Origin: GCA-002712965 sp913048525
GTDB lineage: Bacteria > Chloroflexota > Dehalococcoidia > Lucifugimonadales > UBA826
Direction: 5' to 3'
DNA: 64,000 nt
NCBI GenBank assembly: GCA_913048525.1
Contig: CAJWWP010000001.1
Span: 1 to 64,000, forward strand
The notes under the pieces were generated by a model that saw only the letters and a program-made list of their open reading frames with translations, was not told where the DNA came from and did not search any database. Shown here piece by piece: positions 15,935 to 24,643 of the stretch. The position numbers and the translations under genes were made by a program. The stretch's first letter is position 1. The number at the start of each line of letters is the position of its first letter.

Positions 15935-16975
15935 TTGTCTAAATCGCCCGTATTTTCCGTGATAGGGGAAAACATTCATACTACGAGAGTTCTTATGCGC
16001 AAAGGGAAGAGAGTTGGATTGGACCCGAATGGTAGAGAATCTGTGATATATCGTGGGACCGATGGGGTTAAACAATTCATGACGATCCCTGATGAATTTA
16101 AGAAAACACAGGTCTATGAAGAGGGGCGGGTCAAGCATTTCATGATAGCGGTAAGTAAGGGTATGTCAGAGGACCCTTATGAACAAAAGGAAGGGGAATC
16201 TTATATTGCTGCCGAAATTGAACGACAGGAGAGATTTGGAAGTAATTTTCTTGATTTGAATATAGATGAAATATCTTACAAGATTGAAAATCAAAAAAAG
16301 GCTATCAAATGGCTAGTGGGATTCTATGGTTCTATATCCAACTTGCCTCCGAGTATAGATTCATCTAGCCTCGAAATAATCAATGTCGGATTAGAAGAAT
16401 ATGAACGAATTGGTAGACCTCAAGGTGATCCTATGATCAATTCGGCCTCCCTGGAGAGAGTTGGAGTACTCGACTTGGTTTCTGGTCATAAAGGTCATGT
16501 GATAGTGACTGCTGCTGGTCTTGATGGCATGCCCTCAGATGAGGAGGGGAGGCTTGAAAACGCTGCAAAAATGGTAGATCAATGCAGAGATAGAAATATT
16601 TCTTTTGATCGGATCCATATTGATCCTCTGCTGTTTCCGATTTCAGTAGATCAGACGTTTGGCAACCATTACCTAGAAGCCGTGAGGCTGATGAGAATGG
16701 AGTTTGGGGGGGACATAAGGATAACTGGCGGACTTAGCAACGTATCCTTTGGATTACCTTCAAGGAGATTGATAAATGATACTTTTATTAGACTAGCTAT
16801 AGATGCTGGAGTAGATTCTGGAATATTGAATCCTATAGAGAGCAACTGGAGTCGCGTCATGGGTTTAAATATGGAGTCTGACAGAGTCAAAATCGCCATG
16901 GACATGCTTCTGGGACGCGACGAGTTTTGCATGAATTTCATTGGCTCATTCAGAGAGGGAAGACTCTCTGACTAA
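15935..16975 (+). CDS. Pterin-binding (DHPS/MeTr-like) methyltransferase domain protein
   Basis: The 346-residue product has the TIM-barrel pterin-binding signature shared by dihydropteroate synthase, MetH domain 2 and the AcsE/MtrH-type methyltransferases. IGENIHTTR opens the domain, LDLNIDEIS supplies the pterin-contact Asp near residue 110, and ITGGLSNVSFGLP near 266 is highly characteristic of methyltetrahydrofolate:corrinoid methyltransferases. It starts at TTG 15935 behind GAGG. No corrinoid protein or methyl donor-activating gene is adjacent, so the partner must lie elsewhere. A role in demethylating a one-carbon substrate to tetrahydrofolate is inferred from the family. Confidence 0.82.
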   Translation: MSKSPVFSVIGENIHTTRVLMRKGKRVGLDPNGRESVIYRGTDGVKQFMTIPDEFKKTQVYEEGRVKHFMIAVSKGMSEDPYEQKEGESYIAAEIERQERFGSNFLDLNIDEISYKIENQKKAIKWLVGFYGSISNLPPSIDSSSLEIINVGLEEYERIGRPQGDPMINSASLERVGVLDLVSGHKGHVIVTAAGLDGMPSDEEGRLENAAKMVDQCRDRNISFDRIHIDPLLFPISVDQTFGNHYLEAVRLMRMEFGGDIRITGGLSNVSFGLPSRRLINDTFIRLAIDAGVDSGILNPIESNWSRVMGLNMESDRVKIAMDMLLGRDEFCMNFIGSFREGRLSD

Positions 16976-17050
16976 ACTACAAACTTTCGCGTACACATAG
17001 TAGCTACATAAAATTTAATCATTGTCCCCTTTAAAACCTATATTGTGTGT

Positions 17051-17059
17051 TGGTATACT
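17051..17059 (+). promoter_or_regulatory. Candidate extended -10 promoter for the DUF1800 operon
   Basis: TGGTATACT (17051-17059) fits an extended -10 element (TG, one base, TATACT). No good -35 box is seen 17 bases upstream, as is common with extended -10 promoters. The operon's first ATG is at 17113 with AGGAGG at 17101-17106. Confidence 0.35.
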
Positions 17060-17112
17060 TCGCCTCATAAAATGCTCATGAATAAGGTAATCATTTTTCA
17101 GGAGGAGAAAAT

Positions 17113-18561
17113 ATGACGACTGTACAATCTAGAAAAGAAACAGTCCAAATGGCTCATCTCCTACGCCGTGCGGGATTTGGAGCGACGCCGTCTGAAATGG
17201 ATAAAGCGTTATCTCAAGGATACGGCGATACTTTGGACGAACTTCTTAACCCTGACCACCCTGACGTAATTCCTGATGACTTGATTCGCAGATATCACGT
17301 AGATTTGTCTGATCTGAGGTCTGGAGGGGGACCCCATTGGGTTTACAGGCTTGTTATGACTGATACTCCTTTAAGGGAGAAGATGTGCCTGTTTTGGCAC
17401 AGGGTCTTCGCTACAGCTTCTACAAAGCTCATTCAAAGTAGAGTTGTAACCAATCAAGTTTCTATGTTCAGAGAACACGGGATGGGTAGTTTCGACAATT
17501 TGTTAATTCAATTGTCTAAAGATCCCGCGATGATAATGTGGTTAGATAATCAGGATAATCATGGCGCAAATATAAATGAAAACTATGGGAGAGAAATTCT
17601 TGAACTGTTTGCAATGGGTGTAGGTAACTATACTGAGGAAGATATACAGGATACTTCTAGGGCATTCACCGGCTGGCGGATAGTAAACCCTGATTATATG
17701 TCGATACGTATGCGCAACAACACTGCTAGGCCGTATGGTTATATGTCATGGCAGTTTGAATATGATGATGAAGACCACGACCATGAAGAAAAGACTATCT
17801 TAGGGCAAACTGGTAATTGGAATGGGGAGGATGCTGTAAGGATTATATGTGAGCAGGAGGCTACAGCAAGATTTCTTGCTCGCCATCTTTATCATTTCTT
17901 TGTTGCTGATGAACTCCCGGTTCCTCAATGGCCTCATGAAGATCCCGTAAATCCCGATGCGATAGATGAATTGGTTGAGACGTATTTCAATAGCGGACAC
18001 AGCATAAAAGTGATGCTGAAAAACCTCTTCGAGGCTGACTTTTTCAAGGACGAATCTTCAAGGTTTGCACGTATAAAAAGCCCTGCGGAAATGGTTATTG
18101 GCACCATGAGACTTGCCGGGCCTGTTGAACTTCCATCCGACGATATATTTGCTGCGGATGCGGCTTGTGGGAACATGGGTCAGGCGTTGATGAGACCTCC
18201 AAGTGTTGAAGGTTGGCAGGGAGGAGTTGAATGGATCAATACTGGTGCATACGTCGAAAGGGTTAATTTCGCGGGTAGAATTCTGAATGACCCGGACAAA
18301 GTAGGCATAAGAGATATAGTTGACAGGATCAAATCTATGGAACCCTCCGGAAAGATGTCTTACGACAGCTTAGTTGACCATTGTTTAGATGTCCTGGGAC
18401 CCCTAGATGTGATGGAAACGACAAAAAACGGGTTGAAGAATTATGCCTCCAAATTTGGGAACATGTCTTGGTCTGAGGAAGATTCAGCGAATATATTTGA
18501 TGAGGCTGCTGTAGCAGTAATTCAGCTGGTTGTTTCGAGTCAGGAATATCAAACAGTTTAG
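17113..18561 (+). CDS. DUF1800 domain protein
   Basis: The 482-residue product belongs to DUF1800: HLLRRAGFGATPSEMD near residue 13-28, LFWHRVFAT near 93, NENYGREILELFAMGVGNYTEEDI in the middle (seen as two adjacent motifs), TGWRI, and RPPSVEGWQGG near 362. The family is usually exported or Tat-linked and is nearly always encoded beside DUF1501; its biochemical role is unproven. This copy has no signal peptide. It is first in a tight operon with an NHL propeller and DUF1501, with a strong AGGAGG ribosome site. Confidence 0.9.
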   Translation: MTTVQSRKETVQMAHLLRRAGFGATPSEMDKALSQGYGDTLDELLNPDHPDVIPDDLIRRYHVDLSDLRSGGGPHWVYRLVMTDTPLREKMCLFWHRVFATASTKLIQSRVVTNQVSMFREHGMGSFDNLLIQLSKDPAMIMWLDNQDNHGANINENYGREILELFAMGVGNYTEEDIQDTSRAFTGWRIVNPDYMSIRMRNNTARPYGYMSWQFEYDDEDHDHEEKTILGQTGNWNGEDAVRIICEQEATARFLARHLYHFFVADELPVPQWPHEDPVNPDAIDELVETYFNSGHSIKVMLKNLFEADFFKDESSRFARIKSPAEMVIGTMRLAGPVELPSDDIFAADAACGNMGQALMRPPSVEGWQGGVEWINTGAYVERVNFAGRILNDPDKVGIRDIVDRIKSMEPSGKMSYDSLVDHCLDVLGPLDVMETTKNGLKNYASKFGNMSWSEEDSANIFDEAAVAVIQLVVSSQEYQTV

Positions 18562-18593
18562 GTAGAGTGTAGAGCTTTGGTGAGGAGAGATTT

Positions 18594-19598
18594 ATGACCA
18601 CCACAACTTTTAAGCTGGAATATTTAACAAATGTTGGATTTGCTGCCGATTTTGGTGGGAGAGGTTTTCAGCTACCAACCTCCATGGCTATTAGGTCAGA
18701 TGGAACGATTTTTGTTGCTAGCCGTGGGAAACCTACTACTAAGGGCTCAAATGGGATTCAAATGGTAACAAAGGATCATGATTTTCTTGGCCAGATTGCC
18801 ACTAATGACAGTGCTCTTGGGGGAATGATTTGGCCAACTGATATCGTCTTAGATGGTGACGAAAATATTTATCTTTCGGACGAGAAACTTCATAGGATCA
18901 CAAAATTTGATCGGGATGGTAATCCGGTTGGTTATTGGGGTGAGAAAGGCTCGCAACCTGGCCAGTTTAATCAACCTAGCGGACTACTTGTGCAGGGGGA
19001 CTATCTCTTAGTGGTGGATTCAAGGAACAACAGGGTACAAAGATACACTTTTGACGGGCAGTATATTGACCAATGGGGAAGACAAGGTTCGGAAAATGGT
19101 GAATTTGATCTCCCTTGGGGGATCTGTGATGACTCCAAGGGAGACATATATGTGGCAGACTGGAGAAATGATCGTATCCAGAAATTCACCTCTGAGGGTG
19201 TATTTTTAACAGTGATCGGCCAGTCAGGTAGCGATGATGGTCAACTTAACAGACCTGCAGGTGTCGCTGTAGATGAAGAAGGAAATATATACGTTGCAGA
19301 TTGGGGCAATCAACGGTTGCAGGTCCTAGACTCAGATGGGAATTTTTTAGACGCCCACCGCGGTGCAGCGGATTTAAATCCATGGGCTGTAGAATATCTT
19401 GCCTCTCAGGATGACGAGCGAGCAGCTCGAGCGACTTATCAATCCGTCTATGAGTCAGATACTGATGACCCTTCAGAGGTTTCTGCACGAATGGAGGCTT
19501 ATTTATGGGATCCATGCTCGGTTCGATTAGACGATGATGGTAGAGTTTACGTGCTGGAAACAGGACGCCACAGATTTCAGATTTTTGAAAGGGTGTAA
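18594..19598 (+). CDS. NHL-repeat beta-propeller protein
   Basis: The 334-residue product has about five to six NHL repeats, each with a block like GQFNQPSGL, GEFDLPWGI or GQLNRPAGV followed by IYVADWGNQRLQ-type strands; repeats are best kept from residue 110 to 260. This predicts a six-bladed propeller, similar to scaffold proteins and to peptidyl-hydroxyglycine lyases. No signal peptide is present. GGAG lies before ATG 18594. It sits between DUF1800 and DUF1501 genes (gaps 32 and 34 bases), so it probably scaffolds or serves the same complex. A lyase or lactonase activity cannot be excluded. Confidence 0.88.
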   Translation: MTTTTFKLEYLTNVGFAADFGGRGFQLPTSMAIRSDGTIFVASRGKPTTKGSNGIQMVTKDHDFLGQIATNDSALGGMIWPTDIVLDGDENIYLSDEKLHRITKFDRDGNPVGYWGEKGSQPGQFNQPSGLLVQGDYLLVVDSRNNRVQRYTFDGQYIDQWGRQGSENGEFDLPWGICDDSKGDIYVADWRNDRIQKFTSEGVFLTVIGQSGSDDGQLNRPAGVAVDEEGNIYVADWGNQRLQVLDSDGNFLDAHRGAADLNPWAVEYLASQDDERAARATYQSVYESDTDDPSEVSARMEAYLWDPCSVRLDDDGRVYVLETGRHRFQIFERV

Positions 19599-19632
19599 AC
19601 TCAATTACTAATTGACTTATAGGAGTTGTTTG

Positions 19633-20757
19633 ATGGCTGAAAAAAAAATAGTGGTAGTGCAACTTTCAGGTGGTAATGATTATTTAAATTGCGTTATCCC
19701 ATATAACAATCCAGATTATGTGGATAATAGACCTAACGTCAGAATTACAGAGGATGAGGTCATTCCAATAGGTAATGGCCTTGGAATGAACCCGGCAATG
19801 GCGCCTATTAAGGATCTATATGATCAAGGCAAAGTTGCAGTTGTACACGGAGTAGGGTACCCGATTCCAAACCGATCCCATTTTCGCTCAATGGATATCT
19901 GGCATACTGCAGAGCCGACTAAGGTAGGAAATGAAGGTTGGCTTGGCAACACAATAAATCAGCTTCACCCCCAGCATGATAATGTCGTAGCGGCTGTCAA
20001 TTTTGGCTCAGGATTGCCCAGAGCTCTGGTGTCACATGGTGCTCCAGTGGCATCCGTGACCGATCTTGAAACATACGGATTGATGAGTCATATGGGTGAT
20101 ACTTCTCAGAGGGATGAAGCTCTTCAGGCGTTTAGGGACATGTACACTCAAGCATTGGGAAGTGGACCAGTGATGGACTACTTGAGTCAGACAGGTCTGG
20201 ATGCTTTAAAAGGAGCTGATATTCTTGGCACCGTTACCGAAAAATATTCCTCTGATGTTGAATATGCCACAAACTCATTTGCGAAAGCTATGAAGGGTGC
20301 AGCCCAAGTATTACAAGCAGATATAGGGACACGCATTTGTTATACCCAACATGGAAGTTTTGACGCTCATACAAATGGAATAGCGTTACAAGAGGGTCTT
20401 CTTACCGATGTTGCGGGTGGTATTTACGATTTTTATACCGATATGAAACAAGCCAATAAGAGTGAAGATGTGATTATGTTCGTATTTTCTGAATTTGGTA
20501 GGAGAGTCAAGGATAATGGCAACGGAACTGATCATGGATCAGGTGGAGTCGCGTTTGTTATTGGGGATGGTGTAGCTGGAGGACAGTACAGCGAGTATCC
20601 GTCTCTTCGTAGTGAGGATCTATTGGAAGGCGACCTTCATTTCAATCTGGACTTTAGAAGTTTATACACTGAAATTATGGAAGACTGGATGGAAGTCGAC
20701 GCTAAACCCGTGGTTAAAGGGGAATACGAGAGAGTGGGGTTCTTGAACTCTAAATAG
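19633..20757 (+). CDS. DUF1501 (alkaline-phosphatase-superfamily-like) protein
   Basis: The 374-residue product matches DUF1501: VVVQLSGGNDYLN near residue 7-19, NRSHFRSMDIWHTAEP near 82-97, YTQHGSFDAHTN near 236 and FSEFGRRVKDNGNGTDHGSG near 284-303. These Asp and His clusters are the metal-ligand-like positions of the alkaline phosphatase or sulfatase superfamily. ATG 19633 was chosen because AGGAG at 19621-19625 precedes it. DUF1501 proteins usually begin with a twin-arginine signal; this one does not. It ends the operon, 19 bases before a strong terminator. Its substrate is unknown. Confidence 0.9.
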   Translation: MAEKKIVVVQLSGGNDYLNCVIPYNNPDYVDNRPNVRITEDEVIPIGNGLGMNPAMAPIKDLYDQGKVAVVHGVGYPIPNRSHFRSMDIWHTAEPTKVGNEGWLGNTINQLHPQHDNVVAAVNFGSGLPRALVSHGAPVASVTDLETYGLMSHMGDTSQRDEALQAFRDMYTQALGSGPVMDYLSQTGLDALKGADILGTVTEKYSSDVEYATNSFAKAMKGAAQVLQADIGTRICYTQHGSFDAHTNGIALQEGLLTDVAGGIYDFYTDMKQANKSEDVIMFVFSEFGRRVKDNGNGTDHGSGGVAFVIGDGVAGGQYSEYPSLRSEDLLEGDLHFNLDFRSLYTEIMEDWMEVDAKPVVKGEYERVGFLNSK

Positions 20758-20775
20758 ACGTTAATCTCATGTTGT

Positions 20776-20817
20776 AAAAAAGGGGGGAGAACATCAAGTT
20801 GTTCTTCCCCCTTTTTT
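20776..20817. terminator. Strong bidirectional intrinsic terminator
   Basis: An 11-bp G/C-rich stem (20782-20792 with 20801-20811, one G-T pair) around an 8-base loop is followed by six T (20812-20817) and preceded by six A (20776-20781). It ends the DUF1800/NHL/DUF1501 operon on the plus strand and can also stop the minus-strand enolase transcript that ends at 20830. Confidence 0.92.
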
Positions 20818-20829
20818 CTCTGATTGAGG

Positions 20830-22017
20830 TTACCTAACTGCTCTTTCCTCCAACCAATCCAAGCTGACTTCTATTCCGAAACCTGGCGCGTCTGACGGTT
20901 TAACGTATCCATTCTTTATGACCGGTGTTCCTGGTAGTGAAACCATTTCTTCAAGTGGAACTCCCGGAGGGGAGACACCTTCAGAACGCTCCCCCCATGG
21001 AATCACAGGCATTGCATATGCCAGGTGTTGTCCATATGGATAGTTCATACCTGCATGACCTATAACGGTCAATCCATGTGCCTCCGCTATATGACAAATT
21101 CTGATACTGGCGGTCATGCCTCCTACCCATTGTATGTCTGGCTGTAGTATGTCTACCAAGCCACGACCTGCTGCATCTGCGAATGGATGTATCGTATACC
21201 AGTGTTCTCCAGTAGCAAGCGTTTGTCCAGGAACTCGTGCCCTAAGCTTTGCGTAGCTGTCCATATCCTCTGGAAGCATATAATCCTCGAGCCACTTAAT
21301 GTTGTACGGCTTTAGTGCCTCAGACACTCTCACCGCGTACTCTATGTTCGATGACAGCCACGAATCTACAGCCAGTTCTACATCAGGTCCGATCTGGTCA
21401 CGAGCATTCGCTATTATCTCCACGTTTTTATTTAGACCCGCAAGTCCTTCTTCGGGACCGTGTCGTAAAAAGACTTTTACAGCCTTAAATCCGAGGTCCA
21501 TGAACCAATCCATATAATCACTTGTTTTATATCGGAGCATTGTGTTCGAGGCGTAGCAGAAAATCTGGTCTTTTACGGGACCTCCCAGTAGTTCATATAC
21601 TGGTCGTTTTAGCAATTTACCTTTAAGATCCCATATCGCGTTATCCACTGCGCTTATTGCATAGCTGGCAATACCTGCGGTTCCGTGGGCGGCTGATGCT
21701 CGCCTCATCATGTCCCACAATTTCTCAGTTGCCAGTGGATTGAGCCCAACTATAAGCTCTGAGAAGTGATCATTTATGATGGAGGATACCGGCCCGGCAG
21801 CTACGGACATTCCCAATCCCCATGTACCGTCATCTGCAGTAACAACACAGGCAACTTTATCCCAACTGTCGGACCATGTTCTTCCGGGACGGTCACTTGC
21901 GTACCTGTCCATTGGACTCGCGAAATAACCTCCATTTGGATCTTCTTCAACCCGAGGCATAGTTGTGGGACTAGGGGCAACGTTTATTGGAAACGCCTTT
22001 ACGCTCTTTATTTTCAT
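20830..22017 (-). CDS. Enolase-superfamily (MR/MLE) dehydratase, rhamnonate dehydratase-like
   Basis: The 395-residue enzyme abstracts the alpha proton of an acid sugar and eliminates water. Metal ligands read Asp in ELAVDSW, Glu in IKWLEDY and Glu in LATGEHW; the base His lies in LTVIGHAG. The RHGPEEGL segment after the KAVKV strand resembles RhamD. ATG 22017 is preferred over 22023, as AAGGA sits six bases before it, and it aligns with the paralogue's MKIK start. It lies 24 bases after a second enolase of 30-40 percent visual similarity and downstream of a CaiB gene. The exact sugar acid is not determinable. Confidence 0.88.
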   Translation of the reverse strand: MKIKSVKAFPINVAPSPTTMPRVEEDPNGGYFASPMDRYASDRPGRTWSDSWDKVACVVTADDGTWGLGMSVAAGPVSSIINDHFSELIVGLNPLATEKLWDMMRRASAAHGTAGIASYAISAVDNAIWDLKGKLLKRPVYELLGGPVKDQIFCYASNTMLRYKTSDYMDWFMDLGFKAVKVFLRHGPEEGLAGLNKNVEIIANARDQIGPDVELAVDSWLSSNIEYAVRVSEALKPYNIKWLEDYMLPEDMDSYAKLRARVPGQTLATGEHWYTIHPFADAAGRGLVDILQPDIQWVGGMTASIRICHIAEAHGLTVIGHAGMNYPYGQHLAYAMPVIPWGERSEGVSPPGVPLEEMVSLPGTPVIKNGYVKPSDAPGFGIEVSLDWLEERAVR

Positions 22018-22041
22018 ATCCATTCCTTTTCTGCTTGGAGA

Positions 22042-23241
22042 TTAACTTTTACCTGTATTGTTTGCTGCTGCTGCATGGTTCCATGGGATAATCCATTCTT
22101 CTTTTATATCCATGCCAAATCCTGGTGCATCAGATGGTTTTATATATCCGTCCTTTGGCATCGGCATTCCTGGGATAGGACATAGTTCATCAAGTGGAAT
22201 ACCTGGATCAGACCCCATCCAGAACTCAGCCATAGGGGATTCCGGCATAGATATCGCGAAATGCTGACCCCATGGGGAAGCGGCGGCGGCGTGAGGTATT
22301 GTTATAATTCCGGCTGCTTCTCCTATGGCGTATATTTTCAAAGCCTCAGTTAACCCACCACACCATTTAAGATCTGGCTGTAGGACATCGACTGCTCTGT
22401 TCTCAACTAGTTGTCGGAACGTCCATCTGCCATGGTGGTCTTCACCGGTTGCCAAGGGTACCCAGTTTATTGCCTTTCTAAGCTCAATGTGTCCTTCGAG
22501 ATCTGTTGGAATCAAAGGTTCTTCCAACCAGCGTAATCCATATGGCCTTAGTCTTTCAGCCATCCGAATCGCGAACTCGACATTGAACGACATGACAGGG
22601 TTGTACATCAATTCGGAATTACTTCCTACAATTTCTCTTGCAGAGGCTATTTTTTCCTCTACTATATTAAGTCCGTCGATTCCCATATCGTAATGGGCTG
22701 GGTTGGAGACTTTAAAGTGCTTGAATCCCAACTCTATTGACCAATCTAGATCATCGGAGGTTACGTAACATAACGCCTTTTCCCGACAGGGACCTCCTAT
22801 TAGACTATAGACTGGCTGGTCCATAAGTTTTCCTTTTAGATCCCAGAGCGCTAGGTCTATTCCAGATTGAGCTACTGTAGCCAGTCCCCCAGACCCGAAT
22901 CTCTGACTTGACCTCCACATAAGATCGTTGAGAAATTCCAAGGCAAAGCAATCGCGACCCTCCAAAAGAGGTGCAAAGTGAAAATCAACTACTGCCGCTG
23001 TTATTTCACCAAAACTGGTTTCTCCAAGGCCCCACGTTCCATCTTCTGCTATCACTTGCACCCAGGTGCTTTCGGATGTATTTGCTCCAGGCATCTTGCC
23101 ATGCACTGTTTCGAATTCTGGATATTTGTTTATGGGAAGTGCTCTAGGAGACGTGTTGTTCCAATTTGGTCTTCTTGACTTAGACGTGGGTGGTTTCTTA
23201 GGGATATTGAGCGTGACAGATCTAACTTCTTTTATTTTCAT
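22042..23241 (-). CDS. Enolase-superfamily (MR/MLE) protein with a changed metal ligand
   Basis: The 399-residue paralogue of the neighbouring enzyme keeps the family's second and third metal ligands (Glu in RWLEEPL and LATGEDHH) and a His in ITIPHAAAAS. At the first ligand, where Asp is expected, it has Asn 214 (ELMYNPVMS; codon AAC, plus-strand 22600-22602). This would weaken Mg binding, so it may be a low-activity enzyme, use another reaction or be a regulatory paralogue. GGAG precedes ATG 23241. The gene order CaiB - this - RhamD-like enolase on one strand suggests one transcript. Reading frame and length are intact. Confidence 0.85.
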   Translation of the reverse strand: MKIKEVRSVTLNIPKKPPTSKSRRPNWNNTSPRALPINKYPEFETVHGKMPGANTSESTWVQVIAEDGTWGLGETSFGEITAAVVDFHFAPLLEGRDCFALEFLNDLMWRSSQRFGSGGLATVAQSGIDLALWDLKGKLMDQPVYSLIGGPCREKALCYVTSDDLDWSIELGFKHFKVSNPAHYDMGIDGLNIVEEKIASAREIVGSNSELMYNPVMSFNVEFAIRMAERLRPYGLRWLEEPLIPTDLEGHIELRKAINWVPLATGEDHHGRWTFRQLVENRAVDVLQPDLKWCGGLTEALKIYAIGEAAGIITIPHAAAASPWGQHFAISMPESPMAEFWMGSDPGIPLDELCPIPGMPMPKDGYIKPSDAPGFGMDIKEEWIIPWNHAAAANNTGKS

Positions 23242-23282
23242 AAGGGACTCCAGAATATAATAGCGATCGGTTGTTGGATAAG

Positions 23283-24479
23283 TTAATGACCCTTGATTAC
23301 TTCGTCAGTTAAAAGTTTGTCTATCTCATCCTGTGGCATGTCCAATACTTCTCTCATAACCTCTAAGGTGTGTTCACCCAGAAGAGGAGGGTGTCCCTGG
23401 GGCGAAGCGGGTGTTCTACTTAGGTGTTGAAGTGCGGAGCCTAGGAGTTGTATGTTCCCCAGGGAAGGATGATCTACATTCCATAAGGCATTTCGCGCTT
23501 CAGCCTGAGGGTCCTTAAAAACATCTTCAATTGTGTTTATTGGCGTCACGGTTAATCCGGCTGATTGCATCTTCGACATCCAGTGCGAGATGGGTTTTTC
23601 TCCTATTTGGCCATTTAGGAGCTCTTCTAGCTCGTTTCTGTTCTCAACTCTGAGAGCATTTGTTGTGAATCTTGAGTCTTCAACCAGGTTAGGCAAGCCG
23701 ATAGTTTCGCAAAGCCTGCGAAACTGATCGTCATTGTTTGCGGCGGTCATGAAGTCCCCGTCAGATGCTCGGAAATCCTGGTAAGGAGCTACTTGGGGAT
23801 GCGCGTTCCCTATTCTTCCTGGAGATACCCCAGTAGCAAGATAGCTCTGGGCTATATTCGCCATGCAGGCTATGCCCACATCAAAAAGTGATACATCTAT
23901 ATGCTGTCCTTTACCACTAAGACTCTTTTCGTGTAGCGCTGAAAGAATTCCAATTAGTGATGTAAGCCCAGTAAGGATGTCTACCCACGCTGCTCCGACT
24001 TTGGTAGGCCCGCCGTCGGGCTCGCCAGTGACACTCATGATTCCGGTCATGCCTTGCAGTGCTGCATCGTAACCTGGTTCTTGAGCCCTTGGGCCAGTTT
24101 GTCCAAATCCAGTTACAGAGGCGTAGATCAATCCCGGATTTATTTCAGCCAAGGATGTGTAGTCCAGCCCAAATCTGGCTAAATTCCCAACTTTGAAGTT
24201 TTCAACAAATATATCTGCCTTAGAGGCAAGATCTTTAATAATCTTTTGTCCTCTTTCTTCCCGGAGATTTACAATAATACTTTTCTTTCCTCTATTGGCT
24301 GACAAATAGTATGCGCTTTCGTCACCAACAAAGGGCGGTCCCCAACTCCGGGTATCATCGCCCCAAGGAGATTCTACTTTCCACACTTCGGCTCCTAAGT
24401 CCGCCAAAATTTGGGTACCAAAAGGTCCAGCCAATATTCTCGACAAGTCGAGCACTTTTATATCTTTTAAGGCACTCAT
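23283..24479 (-). CDS. CaiB/BaiF type III CoA-transferase
   Basis: The 398-residue protein shows the full family pattern: IKVLDLSRILAGPFGTQ at residue 7-23, the RGKKSIIVNL strand, a catalytic-type Asp in VGAAWVDILTGL near 165, the GKGQHIDVSLFD motif near 190, and GEHTLEVM at the end. GGGGG precedes the ATG at 24479. It is the first gene of a minus-strand run with two enolases, 41 bases apart, which suggests that an acid sugar derivative or lyase product is activated as a CoA thioester. The acid and CoA donor are unknown. Confidence 0.92.
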   Translation of the reverse strand: MSALKDIKVLDLSRILAGPFGTQILADLGAEVWKVESPWGDDTRSWGPPFVGDESAYYLSANRGKKSIIVNLREERGQKIIKDLASKADIFVENFKVGNLARFGLDYTSLAEINPGLIYASVTGFGQTGPRAQEPGYDAALQGMTGIMSVTGEPDGGPTKVGAAWVDILTGLTSLIGILSALHEKSLSGKGQHIDVSLFDVGIACMANIAQSYLATGVSPGRIGNAHPQVAPYQDFRASDGDFMTAANNDDQFRRLCETIGLPNLVEDSRFTTNALRVENRNELEELLNGQIGEKPISHWMSKMQSAGLTVTPINTIEDVFKDPQAEARNALWNVDHPSLGNIQLLGSALQHLSRTPASPQGHPPLLGEHTLEVMREVLDMPQDEIDKLLTDEVIKGH

Positions 24480-24643
24480 ATTCCCCCACTTTCTTTATAA
24501 AGGTCTCGGGCAATGTTAAATGTCAGCATCACTACTTACAACAACGGGATGTCATACATGGCTGTACTATAGGTAAGTCAGTAAGATGCACCTTTTCTTT
24601 AGGATAGTTCCGAAAAAAACATTAGTTTTAAGGTCGTATTATT

